Origin: an uncultured Clostridia bacterium
GTDB lineage: Bacteria > Bacillota > Clostridia > TANB77 > CAG-508
Direction of reading: 5' to 3'
NCBI GenBank assembly: GCA_934148985.1
Contig: CAKPDO010000008.1
Span: forward strand, 1 to 44,017
DNA length: 44,017 nucleotides
Shown one piece after another: positions 8,159 through 17,385 of this stretch (position 1 is the first letter of the stretch; each line of letters opens with the position of its first letter). The position numbers and the translations under genes are program-made. Below the pieces are notes generated by a model. The model had not been told where the DNA came from. It searched no databases and saw only the letters and a program-made list of their open reading frames with translations.

Positions 8159-9298
8159 TTATTCAATTAAGCCAAATCCTGTAGATATAAACCTTGTTTT
8201 ATGAGCTCCTGTGCTATCTACTGGGTCATTTATCAATTTATAATCTACTGTCATTGCTGTAGATGTTCCACCATCTAGGTTTGCGGCATTATATGCTCCA
8301 TAATTTTCCATTATTTCAATTAGGTCATCCATATCTGCTCCTGGTCTTTTTACTGTTCTTCCATCAACAACTAAAAATAAAACTATTCCATCTTTTCTTT
8401 GACCAATTGCTGTACGTGGTGCGGTTCCCCATCCACCATTTCCTACGACACTTGATTTTTTACCATTTACTATTAAAAATGGTCCACATGTTACAGCATC
8501 CCTAATCTTAAGCGATTTTGCTGATTGTTCTGTACATTTTGATGATAATACTAGTTTGTCACTTGTATCAAAACCAATTATTCCACCGGCTCCTGCATAA
8601 TAATATGATGTTACAAGTTTTCCTCTTGAATATGTAATTCCAAGTGGATTTGCTGCATTACTGCTATAATTTGGGTCATCAAATCCTCCACCATTTATTG
8701 CAACAACTGCTTTATTATTTTTTGCCATAGTTGTTAAGTATTGTCCACTTGTTCCTATTTTGGCTGTAACTAATGTTTTTACTTTAGATGGGTCATATAT
8801 TGCTGCCAAATATCCAGAATATCCTTTTCCACTTATTTCTATAATTTTATATGTATCATCTGGATTTTCTTTTTCAAGTATAGCTTTTTCATATTCATTT
8901 TCATATACTTTTTCTTGTGGTTTGCTATTTTCTTCTTTTTCATTTACCCCAATTACAATTGCATTTGTGTCTGTATCTTCTTGAATTTCATCCACTCTAT
9001 TGCTTGACATTACAGCATTTATTGTATCCTCATCATAAAATACATATGCAATCCATTGATGTGTCATTGTAGTCATTGCTGATGTAATCAACCAATCTCT
9101 AAATCCATTATATGGTCCATAAAGTAATATTCCTACTGTACTTCCTCCAATTACAGCTAAAATTGCAAGTACAATTAAAATTTTCTTTGCAATATTATTT
9201 TTTTTCTTCTTTTTAGGCTTTTTATTTTTAGATGGTTCTTCTTTTACCTCTTTTCTTACTTTTATTTCTTCTTTTTGTTCGCTTATTATTTGATTCAT
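8159..9298 (-). CDS. Membrane-anchored phosphodiester glycosidase-family protein (NAGPA-like)
   Basis: A 379-residue protein. It starts with a Lys-rich cytoplasmic stretch and one membrane segment (about 38-60), so the rest should face outward. The C-terminal half has the hallmarks of the NAGPA/phosphodiester glycosidase domain: AINGGGFDD, NPLGITYSRGKLV, VVDGRTVKRPGADMDDL and NLDGGTSTAM. Members cleave GlcNAc-1-phosphodiester links and in Bacillota act on cell-wall or exopolysaccharide material. The substrate here is unknown. It has its own promoter and terminator, so it is probably monocistronic. Confidence 0.88.
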   Translation of the reverse strand: MNQIISEQKEEIKVRKEVKEEPSKNKKPKKKKKNNIAKKILIVLAILAVIGGSTVGILLYGPYNGFRDWLITSAMTTMTHQWIAYVFYDEDTINAVMSSNRVDEIQEDTDTNAIVIGVNEKEENSKPQEKVYENEYEKAILEKENPDDTYKIIEISGKGYSGYLAAIYDPSKVKTLVTAKIGTSGQYLTTMAKNNKAVVAINGGGFDDPNYSSNAANPLGITYSRGKLVTSYYYAGAGGIIGFDTSDKLVLSSKCTEQSAKSLKIRDAVTCGPFLIVNGKKSSVVGNGGWGTAPRTAIGQRKDGIVLFLVVDGRTVKRPGADMDDLIEIMENYGAYNAANLDGGTSTAMTVDYKLINDPVDSTGAHKTRFISTGFGLIE

Positions 9299-9342
9299 AA
9301 GTATTCTCCATTTCTTTTTATCTTATTTTATTTGCATTTTTT

Positions 9343-9371
9343 ATTTTACTATATTTATTTTATAACTTCAA
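9343..9371 (-). promoter_or_regulatory. Promoter of the glycosidase-like gene
   Basis: TTGAAG (9371-9366), 17 nt, TAAAAT (9348-9343), 45 nt before the start codon at 9298. Confidence 0.65.
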
Positions 9372-9388
9372 CACTTTTCGACAAAAAA

Positions 9389-10306
9389 TTACTTAACACA
9401 TTTTTCCAATAAAACTATTTTTTCATTACTCTTCGTATCTATTCTTGCTTTCACGCCAACTGGAACTACCTGCTTTTTAGCAATATGTCCAAAACTATTT
9501 GATTTTATAATAGGAAATTTATAATTGTCTTCTAATACATCTAGAACAATCTTTTCTAATTCTATTTGACTCTCATGCTCATAATTTCCTATCCATAATC
9601 CATTTATTTTATCAAAAACATCATTTTGTTTCATATAATAAAGAAAATTGCTCTCAAATTTAGGTCCTGACTCCACACCTAAATCTTCTATAAAAAGTAT
9701 TTTATTTTCAAAATCCATATTATATTTTCCACATACCATTTCCCTTATGCAACTTAAGTTTCCACCTACTAGCGTCCCTTCTGCCATTCCATCTTTTATA
9801 TTTTTAAAAACTTCTTTATTTGTATTTAAACAAGTATCTCCTGTTATCATTTTATTAATTATATCTTCAAAAACACAAGGAGAATCCCAATCTGAAATTG
9901 CCTTGAATGTCGAACCATGAAATGTTACAAGCCTAGTTTTTTGATAAATCATATTAAGCAAAAATGTAGAATCACTAAAACCACAAAATATCTTGGGATT
10001 TTGCTTTATTTTTTCATAGTCTATATATTCAAAAATTGTATTTGAGTTTTCTCCACCTTTGGCACAAAAAATAGCCTGTACATCTTTTCTGCCAAATGCT
10101 TCATTTAGGTCTTGGGCTTTTTCCCTAGGAGATGCCCCATATCCAAGTGAATTTGAATATATATTTTTTCCATATATCACATTTATACCATATTTATTGA
10201 ACTTTTTTTCTGTTTCTTTTAAAAACTTTTCGTCATCTTTACTAACAGCATTAGATGGGGCAATTACTTCTATTGTATCTCCTTTTTTTAACTTATTCGG
10301 TATCAT
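9389..10306 (-). CDS. LD-carboxypeptidase (peptidase family S66)
   Basis: A 305-residue cytoplasmic serine peptidase of the LdcA/MccF family. LdcA trims the terminal D-Ala from muropeptide tetrapeptides during wall recycling; MccF-type relatives inactivate microcin-like compounds. The nucleophile is Ser111 in GFSDST. The Glu is in FIEDLGVE and the His in FGHIAKKQVVPVG, completing the Ser-Glu-His triad. The ATG at 10306 follows AGGAG. It is the third gene of an addB-pgeF-S66 unit; PgeF also acts on wall precursors, which favours the recycling role. Confidence 0.92.
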   Translation of the reverse strand: MIPNKLKKGDTIEVIAPSNAVSKDDEKFLKETEKKFNKYGINVIYGKNIYSNSLGYGASPREKAQDLNEAFGRKDVQAIFCAKGGENSNTIFEYIDYEKIKQNPKIFCGFSDSTFLLNMIYQKTRLVTFHGSTFKAISDWDSPCVFEDIINKMITGDTCLNTNKEVFKNIKDGMAEGTLVGGNLSCIREMVCGKYNMDFENKILFIEDLGVESGPKFESNFLYYMKQNDVFDKINGLWIGNYEHESQIELEKIVLDVLEDNYKFPIIKSNSFGHIAKKQVVPVGVKARIDTKSNEKIVLLEKCVK

Positions 10307-10340
10307 TTATTTCTCCTTTCTTTTTGCCTAGCAATTAGGA

Positions 10341-10362
10341 CCATTGGGACCGGTTCTTTTTG
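10341..10362 (-). repeat. Dispersed 22-bp repeat, copy A (intergenic)
   Basis: Identical over 22 nt to 27951-27972, in the same orientation. The minus-strand core is GAACCGGTCCCAATGG. This copy lies between pgeF and the S66 gene. With flanking bases it forms a short GGACC/GGTCC hairpin. Confidence 0.75.
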
Positions 10363-10377
10363 GGTCCAAATGAGAAA

Positions 10378-11199
10378 CTATTTTAATGAAATGAGTGCTG
10401 TTTCTAGTCCATATGCTTCTCCCTCTGCTCTAAATGAATGTATTTTATCTTTGTTGCAAACCGAACACAATCCTGAATCCTCAATATTCTCCATTAAAAT
10501 ACCCGCATTATTTAGTATAATTTTGTTTATTAAAACTGTATCAATATACCATTTTTCGCCCTTTTGACTAATAAATCTATCAGTATCTCCCAATTTTTTA
10601 AATCTTTCATAAAACATCTCATATACATCTCTATCAACTTCAAAATGACACTTTCTTATACTTGGACAAATACATACTATTATGTCTTTTGCATTACATC
10701 CGTAAGCTTTAACCATTCTTTCTACAGTCTTTACAGAAATTTCTTGAAGCGTTCCCCTCCATCCAGAATGGACATTTGCAATAACTTTTTTTACTGGGTC
10801 AAACATTAATAGTAATATACAATCAGCATTTGTTGTTGCTAAAATTATTCCCTTTTGGTTTGTTATTAATCCATCTAACTTTGCACTTGTGTCTAATACT
10901 TCATCTTGTGTTATAGAATTTACATTTAAAATATTATCAGTATGTGCTTGACTTGCTTTTACAATATTTTTATAGTTTAGTCCATTAGCTGTACATAATG
11001 TTTTATAATCAGTTATATTTTTTTCATATTCTTCTTTTGGTAAAGCTTGTCTATTTGCTCTAAAAGTTCTATAATTTTTATCTATTCCTAAAGAATAACA
11101 ATGTGAAATTACATTAGAATATTTTAATAATTTTTTAAATTGTAAAAATTCTTGGTTTTCTTTTTTTATATCTAAAACCACATCATTAGATAAATCCAT
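10378..11199 (-). CDS. pgeF: Peptidoglycan editing factor / YfiH-YlmD family (laccase domain)
   Basis: A 273-residue member of the DUF152 family. Its conserved metal-site motifs are visible in order: TNADC, HSGWRGT and CPSIRKCHFEV. Members have been reported as purine nucleoside-active enzymes, and E. coli PgeF removes wrongly incorporated L-Ser from wall precursors. The ATG at 11199 lies 3 nt after the addB stop, and its AGGAG site is inside the end of addB. Translation is therefore likely coupled to addB, which is an unusual partner. Confidence 0.92.
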   Translation of the reverse strand: MDLSNDVVLDIKKENQEFLQFKKLLKYSNVISHCYSLGIDKNYRTFRANRQALPKEEYEKNITDYKTLCTANGLNYKNIVKASQAHTDNILNVNSITQDEVLDTSAKLDGLITNQKGIILATTNADCILLLMFDPVKKVIANVHSGWRGTLQEISVKTVERMVKAYGCNAKDIIVCICPSIRKCHFEVDRDVYEMFYERFKKLGDTDRFISQKGEKWYIDTVLINKIILNNAGILMENIEDSGLCSVCNKDKIHSFRAEGEAYGLETALISLK

Positions 11200-11202
11200 A
11201 AA

Positions 11203-14200
11203 TTACTTCTCCTTTTCTAATTTTTCAAAAATATCTTCTTTTTGTTTTTTATTAATAAAATTGTAGTCAGTTTTAAAAATACCAGAATTAAATCCACATA
11301 CATTTTTATAGCTGCAATATTCACAAGGTGTTTTTTTATTTTTATAATATGGCTTCAGTTTAATATTTCCATTCAATATTTCTTCAGAAATTTCTTTTAT
11401 TGTATTGTTAACATATTTTTGTAATTTTTCAAATTCTTCTCTTGTTGCAATACTACTCTTTTTAGGACTAAAATTTTCTGTTTTATCCATGTATGCTGGA
11501 ATTATTTTTGAAGAAGTAGAAGCCATTAAATTATTATCTTGCATTTTAGCTACTCTTACATCTGCTAAAATTAGCCCTTTCATTTTAAAATTACTTTTAA
11601 TTTTTTCTTCAATTTCTTCATCTGTCATTTTTTTATCAGAATTAATCATTTGTTCTAATAAATTAAAATACAAAATTCCTGCTGGAATAAAATCCTCTAT
11701 CTTACACATTGCATCTAAATATGTGATTAACTGTAATTGTAGACCTGCATATATATTTGTATAATCTATATCTTTAACAGATGATTTATAGTCAATTATT
11801 CTTATATATTTATTATTTTCATCTTTTGCAATATCAATTCTGTCTATTTTTCCAACAATTTCTACACTTTTTCCATTCTCTAATTTTATTTCAATTGGTT
11901 TATATGTTCCCTTTTTCTCATCAAAAGCAACTTCTGTTCCCTCTACTTCGAAATCACTTACTTTCAAACCTAAAATTATATATTTTAATGCTTTCAAAAT
12001 AATTCTTTTTAATCTTTTTACTAACAACTTATATTTTTCAGTTGCCGTGAAAATATAATTTTTATTATTATTCAACTTTTCATCAATTATTTTGTTTACA
12101 ATTTTTTCTGTTTCTTCATCTTCAATATTTTTTATATCAATTTCTTCTTTTTTTGTTTCTTCAAAAAATGAATTTATTACATCATGCATAAATGAACCCG
12201 TATCTAAATTCTTTACTTTTAATTCTTCCTTTTCTTTTATTTTTAAACTATATTGCATAAAATATTCATATGGACACGATTTAAAAGTTTCTAATTTTGA
12301 CACACTTGTTTTTAATTTATTTCCATATAATTTTTGAATATTTTCTTTTTTTATTTTTTCTGGTATTTTTAAATTATTAATATAATTTAAATTATTTTTT
12401 AATGTTTTTTTGTAATTATCATTTTCATTAAAATATTTATAATATAAAAATAAATCATTATTATTTTTTATTTTTTTCTCATTATCTTCCAAAATTATTT
12501 TTGAAATAAAATCTTCATATAAATCTTTTTCATTTACAAAATAATTTTCTTTTTCTAAAATATCGTTTTTCTCAATTAGTTCTGGAAATATCTTTTTTAT
12601 TTTTAAAATTAAAGTTGATGGCCTCAATGATTTTCCATCTGTATCTGATTGACAATATGATAAAAACAATTTTTCTTCTGCTGTAGTAAATGCTTTATAA
12701 ATATTGAAATTATCGTCATATAAATTTTCTAAAGTTCCCTTTGCAAGTTCAATATTTTTTTCTTTCAAAATTTCTCTATCTGCATCATTTATAAATCCTT
12801 CATCTTTATTTACACTTGGAAATACTCCATCATTTAGTCCTATTATAAATATAGCTTTTACCTTATGTGTTCTTGACCTTTCAGTATCTCCTACAGTAAC
12901 TCCATCTTGACTTGCTGGAATTTTTCCAAGGCTACTATTTTTTAGTCCTATTTTAAATATTTTATAAAAATTATCTAATGTAAATTCCTCATTATTAAAT
13001 ATATTAGAAATCTCATCAAAAATATTTATTATAATTTCGTAACTAATTTTATATTCCTTTGCTAATTCAAAATTATTTTTATTTTCTAATTCTTTTATTT
13101 TATTATTTAATTTATTTTCTATATTCTCATTAATTAAAAATAAATATAATTCTTTTATTATATTTTGCACATTTTGTTTTTTATTTATTTTTTTCTCTAA
13201 ATCAATTATTGGATTAATTATTTTTTTTCGTAATTCATTTAAATAATTAATTTCTTCATTATTTATTTCATAAATAAAATCCTTTTTAAATTTATTATTT
13301 TTTATTCCATATTTAATACAATATTTTTCTAATTTAAAAATATCGTCTTCATCAAATTCGGCAAAATTTATTTTTAAATAATTAAATACAGCTTCATAAG
13401 AATAATTTTTTATTATTATTTCTAAAATACTTAAAATATATCTAATTAATATATTTTGATTTAAATCTTTTTTTTCATCTATAAATACTGGAATTTCATA
13501 TTTTTCAAATATTGCTTTTATTAATGATGAATATGTATTTACATTTTTAGTAATTATTCCTATTTCATTAAATTTGTAATTATTATTTTTTACTAAATTA
13601 ATTATATTTTTTGCAATATATTCTATTTCTGAATATTGATTTTTTGCTAAAAATAAATTTACATTTTTTGTTTCTTTTTCATATTTTTTTATCTTTAAAT
13701 TATATAAATAATTTTCTAAATAAATTAACTCCTCATTTTTAAATCTGTTTAATTTATTTAAATTTACTGTTTCTATTTTTTCGCCTTGTTCTAATAATGG
13801 TAAAATCTTTTTTAATGTAACTTTATTAGGATAAAAAATATCACTATCTGGATTTGTGTCTAATTCCCAATTGTCTATACAAAATGTTATAGTTACACTT
13901 TTTGAAATTTCCAATAATTTTTTTATTATTTCTAATTCTTGTTTTGTATATCCAACAAACTCATCTATATAAAATATTGCATTTTTAAATAAATTTGTTT
14001 TTTCTATATTTTCTGATAATTTTGTTAATAAATCAGTTTCATCAATATATTTATTTTGAATATTATCATTAAATTTTTCATAAATTAAAATTAAATCTTG
14101 TAATTTTATTTTTAAATAATTATCGTTTATATTTTCCGTTTCTTTTTTCAATTCTTCTATTGATACCTGATTTTTTTTAAATTCAGAAATTGTCCTCATT

Positions 14201-14550
14201 GCTAGGTCTATATTTTCATCTGTTTTATTTAGTAAATTTAAATTCTTTTTTTCTTTTTGCAAAATTTGATATATCAGCATCGACTTTCCACATTTTGTTA
14301 TATTATTGTGGATATCTCCTCCTATTTCATTCATAATTCTATAGGCCATTCTATTAAATGTAATTACTTCAGCATTTATTACCGATTTTTTATTTTCCAT
14401 TAATTTTTTCTCTGCTGTAAATGAAAATTGTTCTGGTGTTATTATATATATTTTGCTTTTTTCATTTTGTTTTATTTTTTCACTTATTTCATTATAAATA
14501 TAACTACTTTTCCCTGTCCCTGATTTTCCGTAGATAATTCTTAATGGCAT
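11203..14550 (-). CDS. addB: AddB subunit of the AddAB helicase-nuclease
   Basis: A 1115-residue protein, close to the usual AddB length. AddAB (the RecBCD counterpart) processes double-strand breaks and loads RecA. The N-terminus MPLRIIYGKSGTGKSS carries Walker A at about 8-15. The C-terminal RecB-type nuclease domain has VAFDEKK and IDYKSS. The iron-sulfur cysteines are SCPYEY and then CEYCSYKNVC. I choose ATG 14550 over the GTG at 14559 because AAGG sits 8 nt before 14550. The gene is extremely AT-rich, with many Lys/Asn/Ile codons. addA, normally the adjacent gene, is not in this window; the upstream neighbour is divergent. Confidence 0.95.
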   Translation of the reverse strand: MPLRIIYGKSGTGKSSYIYNEISEKIKQNEKSKIYIITPEQFSFTAEKKLMENKKSVINAEVITFNRMAYRIMNEIGGDIHNNITKCGKSMLIYQILQKEKKNLNLLNKTDENIDLAMRTISEFKKNQVSIEELKKETENINDNYLKIKLQDLILIYEKFNDNIQNKYIDETDLLTKLSENIEKTNLFKNAIFYIDEFVGYTKQELEIIKKLLEISKSVTITFCIDNWELDTNPDSDIFYPNKVTLKKILPLLEQGEKIETVNLNKLNRFKNEELIYLENYLYNLKIKKYEKETKNVNLFLAKNQYSEIEYIAKNIINLVKNNNYKFNEIGIITKNVNTYSSLIKAIFEKYEIPVFIDEKKDLNQNILIRYILSILEIIIKNYSYEAVFNYLKINFAEFDEDDIFKLEKYCIKYGIKNNKFKKDFIYEINNEEINYLNELRKKIINPIIDLEKKINKKQNVQNIIKELYLFLINENIENKLNNKIKELENKNNFELAKEYKISYEIIINIFDEISNIFNNEEFTLDNFYKIFKIGLKNSSLGKIPASQDGVTVGDTERSRTHKVKAIFIIGLNDGVFPSVNKDEGFINDADREILKEKNIELAKGTLENLYDDNFNIYKAFTTAEEKLFLSYCQSDTDGKSLRPSTLILKIKKIFPELIEKNDILEKENYFVNEKDLYEDFISKIILEDNEKKIKNNNDLFLYYKYFNENDNYKKTLKNNLNYINNLKIPEKIKKENIQKLYGNKLKTSVSKLETFKSCPYEYFMQYSLKIKEKEELKVKNLDTGSFMHDVINSFFEETKKEEIDIKNIEDEETEKIVNKIIDEKLNNNKNYIFTATEKYKLLVKRLKRIILKALKYIILGLKVSDFEVEGTEVAFDEKKGTYKPIEIKLENGKSVEIVGKIDRIDIAKDENNKYIRIIDYKSSVKDIDYTNIYAGLQLQLITYLDAMCKIEDFIPAGILYFNLLEQMINSDKKMTDEEIEEKIKSNFKMKGLILADVRVAKMQDNNLMASTSSKIIPAYMDKTENFSPKKSSIATREEFEKLQKYVNNTIKEISEEILNGNIKLKPYYKNKKTPCEYCSYKNVCGFNSGIFKTDYNFINKKQKEDIFEKLEKEK

Positions 14551-14698
14551 TTTCATCACCTTCTTCGTGGCAAATTATATAAATTTTATAAAAAAATGTC
14601 AACAATCTAAAAAATATTTTTGGATACTCAAAAACAACAAATTACATATTTCGTGTACATATTTGTCTTTTTATACATTTTTGTGTTCCAATAACCAC

Positions 14699-14727
14699 TT
14701 GACAAATTTATAAAGAAACATTATAAA
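14699..14727 (+). promoter_or_regulatory. Promoter of the 158-residue membrane-anchored protein
   Basis: TTGACA (14699-14704), 17 nt, TATAAA (14722-14727), 30 nt before the ATG at 14757. Confidence 0.75.
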
Positions 14728-14756
14728 TTTGTTTATATAGTAAGGGGGTGAAAAAA

Positions 14757-15233
14757 ATGAAAAAAACTATTTTAATAGTAGCGCTTATAGAATTTTTATT
14801 AATATTACTTCTATTTTTTGGCTTTTTCTTTGAAAAGAAACAATATTCCAGCGAAGTCGATAAATATCAAAATTTGTACACTAAGTCTATGGAATATTTA
14901 GGAAATATTATGACACAAGGAAGATATCCAGATGCTTTTTATGCTACAATAGAAGAAATTACTAATAATTTTCCTTTAGCGAATGTTACAGAGGTAAAAG
15001 TTAAAGGGTTAGATGTAAACGAGCTACGCTACAGAAAAAATTTTACTATACATCTATCAGAAAGTAACATACCTGTAAATTTAAAAATCCAACATAACGG
15101 AACCGATATATCTATAAATGATTTAAAAGTTGGTCAAAAAATAGCTGTATATGATTATTCACATAACGAAAATACTTCAGATACTTTATTACAATCTGTA
15201 TTTAAAATTGTTGTATTAAATGATGAATTATAA
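14757..15233 (+). CDS. Small membrane-anchored exported protein, unknown
   Basis: A 158-residue protein with one N-terminal membrane segment (about 4-24) followed by an outward domain. Residues 75-158 read as alternating strands and end in DLKVGQKIAVYDYS, like a small OB-like or beta-barrel fold. I do not recognise the family. The ATG at 14757 is chosen because AGGGGG ends 8 nt before it; the in-frame GTG at 14748 is part of that ribosome site. It has its own promoter and terminator. Confidence 0.75.
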   Translation: MKKTILIVALIEFLLILLLFFGFFFEKKQYSSEVDKYQNLYTKSMEYLGNIMTQGRYPDAFYATIEEITNNFPLANVTEVKVKGLDVNELRYRKNFTIHLSESNIPVNLKIQHNGTDISINDLKVGQKIAVYDYSHNENTSDTLLQSVFKIVVLNDEL

Positions 15234-15236
15234 CAC

Positions 15237-15265
15237 AATAAGGTACCATAAAATGGTACCTTATT
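15237..15265. terminator. Bidirectional terminator
   Basis: A perfect 13-bp hairpin (15237-15249 / 15253-15265, 3-nt loop), with A- and T-rich ends. It separates the rightward 158-residue gene from the leftward secreted-protein gene. Confidence 0.75.
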
Positions 15266-15321
15266 TCCTAGCTGTCATTAATATTAAATTTTAGTTACAA
15301 ATTATCTGGTTCATTTTCATG

Positions 15322-15741
15322 TTATGTAGGTGAACTCGATGTTCTATATGCCCAAGCAATACCATTTGCATTACACCTAACTTGGATTGAATATACATCA
15401 CTTCCACATCTGAAAATTCTGTAACCCGTTCCATATGTACTAAATGCATTGCTTTCGCTCCACAAAACGTTACCGTTTTTGCCTAACATCCGAACATCCA
15501 TATAATCACTAAGCACGGTTCCTTCAATGCGAACATTACAATTAAAACCTGACGTTGATGTAGCAATCGTTCTCCAGGTTCCATCTACATACATTGCTTT
15601 ATCAGACGATGGATGTGGAAAACTATTCGAAAAAGTTACCACATCCGTTTCAATCTGTTCATTAGAAGCAAACACTGGGACCGCTGTAAATAACATTGCT
15701 GCTGTCACAACAATTGACAAAATTCTGTTTAATAATTTCAT
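15322..15741 (-). CDS. Small secreted protein with signal peptide, unknown
   Basis: A 139-residue protein starting MKLLNRILSIVVTAAMLFTA, with a signal peptide probably cleaved after VFAS. The mature part is about 115 residues, rich in Ser/Thr and aromatic residues, with two cysteines, and looks like a small beta-rich secreted domain. I choose ATG 15741 because AAAGGAAC precedes it; the frame stays open upstream to a GTG at 15855, but that lies at the predicted transcription start. Base composition is clearly less AT-rich than its neighbours, and it holds a CGG codon (15492-15490), otherwise almost absent here. Recent transfer is likely. It has its own promoter. Confidence 0.72.
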   Translation of the reverse strand: MKLLNRILSIVVTAAMLFTAVPVFASNEQIETDVVTFSNSFPHPSSDKAMYVDGTWRTIATSTSGFNCNVRIEGTVLSDYMDVRMLGKNGNVLWSESNAFSTYGTGYRIFRCGSDVYSIQVRCNANGIAWAYRTSSSPT

Positions 15742-15862
15742 ATTATGTTCCTTTCTTTGGTGTAAAATGACAGCTAGGTATAATATTGCAAATACGAATG
15801 AAAAGTAACTTCGCATTCCAATATTCTTTCTGTATCTTGCCATAAAGCAAAACACGTGGTAT

Positions 15863-15891
15863 ATTTTAGCACACCATTAAAAAAAAATCAA
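15863..15891 (-). promoter_or_regulatory. Promoter of the secreted-protein gene
   Basis: TTGATT (15891-15886), 17 nt, TAAAAT (15868-15863). This predicts a 5' UTR of about 115 nt. It is divergent from the promoter at 15911. Confidence 0.65.
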
Positions 15892-15910
15892 CACTTTTTT
15901 GAATAAAAAA

Positions 15911-15939
15911 TTGATTTTCCATAATTCATATAGTATAAT
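15911..15939 (+). promoter_or_regulatory. Promoter of the HD-GYP gene
   Basis: TTGATT (15911-15916), 17 nt, TATAAT (15934-15939), 35 nt before the start codon. Confidence 0.75.
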
Positions 15940-15973
15940 CAAATTAGGATAAAATTAAAGGAGAAATACGTTT

Positions 15974-16921
15974 ATGAAAAAAGAAGTTTTTGATTTTTAT
16001 GATAGGACCTCTCTTAAGTCCTACAATTTAGATAAAACCATGCAAGACCAATTAAATGCATTAGGTTCTCTTGATGTTTTTACTAGAAAACATTGTGAAA
16101 ATGTTGCTGCAATTACTTGTCGTTTGTGTGAATACTTACATTGTTCAAAAGGATTTACTGAATATTGTACAATTTGTGCTTATTTGCATGACATTGGCAA
16201 AATCTTTATTCCACCATCTATTTTACAAAAACCCGGAAAACTTACAGATGATGAATATGCTGTAATCAAAACACATACTACAATTGGATATGAAATGTGC
16301 ATGAAAGATGCAAAATTAAGACCATATGCTGCTGGGCCATGGTATCACCATGAAGCATTAAATGGAACCGGATACCCTAGAGGATTAACAAAAAAAGATA
16401 TTCCATATGAAGGACAAATTATACGTGTTGCTGATGAATATGATGCAATTGTTAGTAAAAGGCAATATAAATCACATATTGGAATTTCTGATACATTAAA
16501 AATTTTAATTGAAAATTCTCATCCAAGCGAACCAATAAAATCTTCTAGTGCTCTAAAAGAAGTAGCTGATAATGCTAAACTTGGGAAAAATAATCCTGCA
16601 ATAGTAAAAGTTTTAATAAAAGTTGTATTAGATGATATTTATTATGAAATTTCTTGTGCACAAGATTATGTTGATTATTTACAAGAAAATATAAAACGAC
16701 TAGAAACTGTTCAAAAATATTATAATAAAATGATAAAAAGTAAAACAGACGATAAGAAAAACTATTATTTAGAATATATGAAAATTTATTTAATAGAAAA
16801 TGAAACCGTGGGTAATTTTTTTACAATATATGATAATTATAAAACTGCCTATCAAATTAGAAAAGCTAAAATTGATAATTTATATAATGAAGTAAAAATT
16901 ATAAAAAAATTAAAAGTTTAA
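15974..16921 (+). CDS. HD-GYP domain protein (putative c-di-GMP phosphodiesterase)
   Basis: A 315-residue cytoplasmic protein. The HD pair is His72-Asp73 in LHDIGKIF. The second motif is HHEALNGTGYP at 125-135, the HHExxxGxGYP signature of HD-GYP phosphodiesterases that hydrolyse cyclic di-nucleotides. A third conserved stretch is IRVADEYDAIVS. Residues from about 220 to the end are helical and Lys-rich, probably a coiled coil. There is no receiver or other sensory domain. AAAGGAG precedes the ATG. It is monocistronic with its own promoter and a strong terminator. Confidence 0.9.
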   Translation: MKKEVFDFYDRTSLKSYNLDKTMQDQLNALGSLDVFTRKHCENVAAITCRLCEYLHCSKGFTEYCTICAYLHDIGKIFIPPSILQKPGKLTDDEYAVIKTHTTIGYEMCMKDAKLRPYAAGPWYHHEALNGTGYPRGLTKKDIPYEGQIIRVADEYDAIVSKRQYKSHIGISDTLKILIENSHPSEPIKSSSALKEVADNAKLGKNNPAIVKVLIKVVLDDIYYEISCAQDYVDYLQENIKRLETVQKYYNKMIKSKTDDKKNYYLEYMKIYLIENETVGNFFTIYDNYKTAYQIRKAKIDNLYNEVKIIKKLKV

Positions 16922-16924
16922 GTT

Positions 16925-16968
16925 AAAAAGAAAAATTAATTTTTATATAAAAATTAATTTTTCTTTTT
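16925..16968. terminator. Bidirectional terminator between convergent genes
   Basis: A perfect 21-bp hairpin (16925-16945 / 16948-16968) lies between the ends of the HD-GYP gene and mazF. A-rich 5' and T-rich 3' arms serve both directions. Confidence 0.85.
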
Positions 16969-16971
16969 ATT

Positions 16972-17322
16972 TTATTCACCTAAACCAAAACTTACACCTA
17001 ATGCACTATTTATTTTATTCATAACTAATTCATCATCTATGTGTCCTATTTTTTCTTTTAACCTGCTTTTATCTATTGTTCTAATCTGTTCCGCTAAAAT
17101 AACGGAATTGCTTTTTAATCCTTGTGTATCTCCATTTATTTCTATATGTGTTGGAAGTTTTGTTTTATTAGTTTGTGAAGTAATTGCTGCCGCGATTACT
17201 GTTGGACTATATTTATTTCCCAAATCATTTTGTATAATTAAAACAGGCCTCACTCCACCTTGTTCCGAACCTACAACAGGGCTTAAATCCGCATAAAACA
17301 TATCTCCTCTTTTTATTGTCAT
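16972..17322 (-). CDS. mazF: MazF/EndoA-type mRNA interferase
   Basis: A 116-residue protein of the PemK/MazF fold, the same length as Bacillus EndoA (NdoA). It should cut mRNA at a short specific sequence. Family motifs are KRGDMFYADLSPVVGSEQGG at the N-terminus, RPVLIIQND, and the Thr/Ser in AAAITSQ. ATG 17322 is preferred because GGGAG lies 8 nt upstream; the frame extends 8 codons further without a ribosome site. No antitoxin gene precedes it: the gap to the next gene is too short to hide one. Confidence 0.95.
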   Translation of the reverse strand: MTIKRGDMFYADLSPVVGSEQGGVRPVLIIQNDLGNKYSPTVIAAAITSQTNKTKLPTHIEINGDTQGLKSNSVILAEQIRTIDKSRLKEKIGHIDDELVMNKINSALGVSFGLGE

Positions 17323-17385
17323 AACATTCACTCCCACTATTAGCATATTTTAAAAGTCTATATATTCGTAGATAAATATAGAAAA

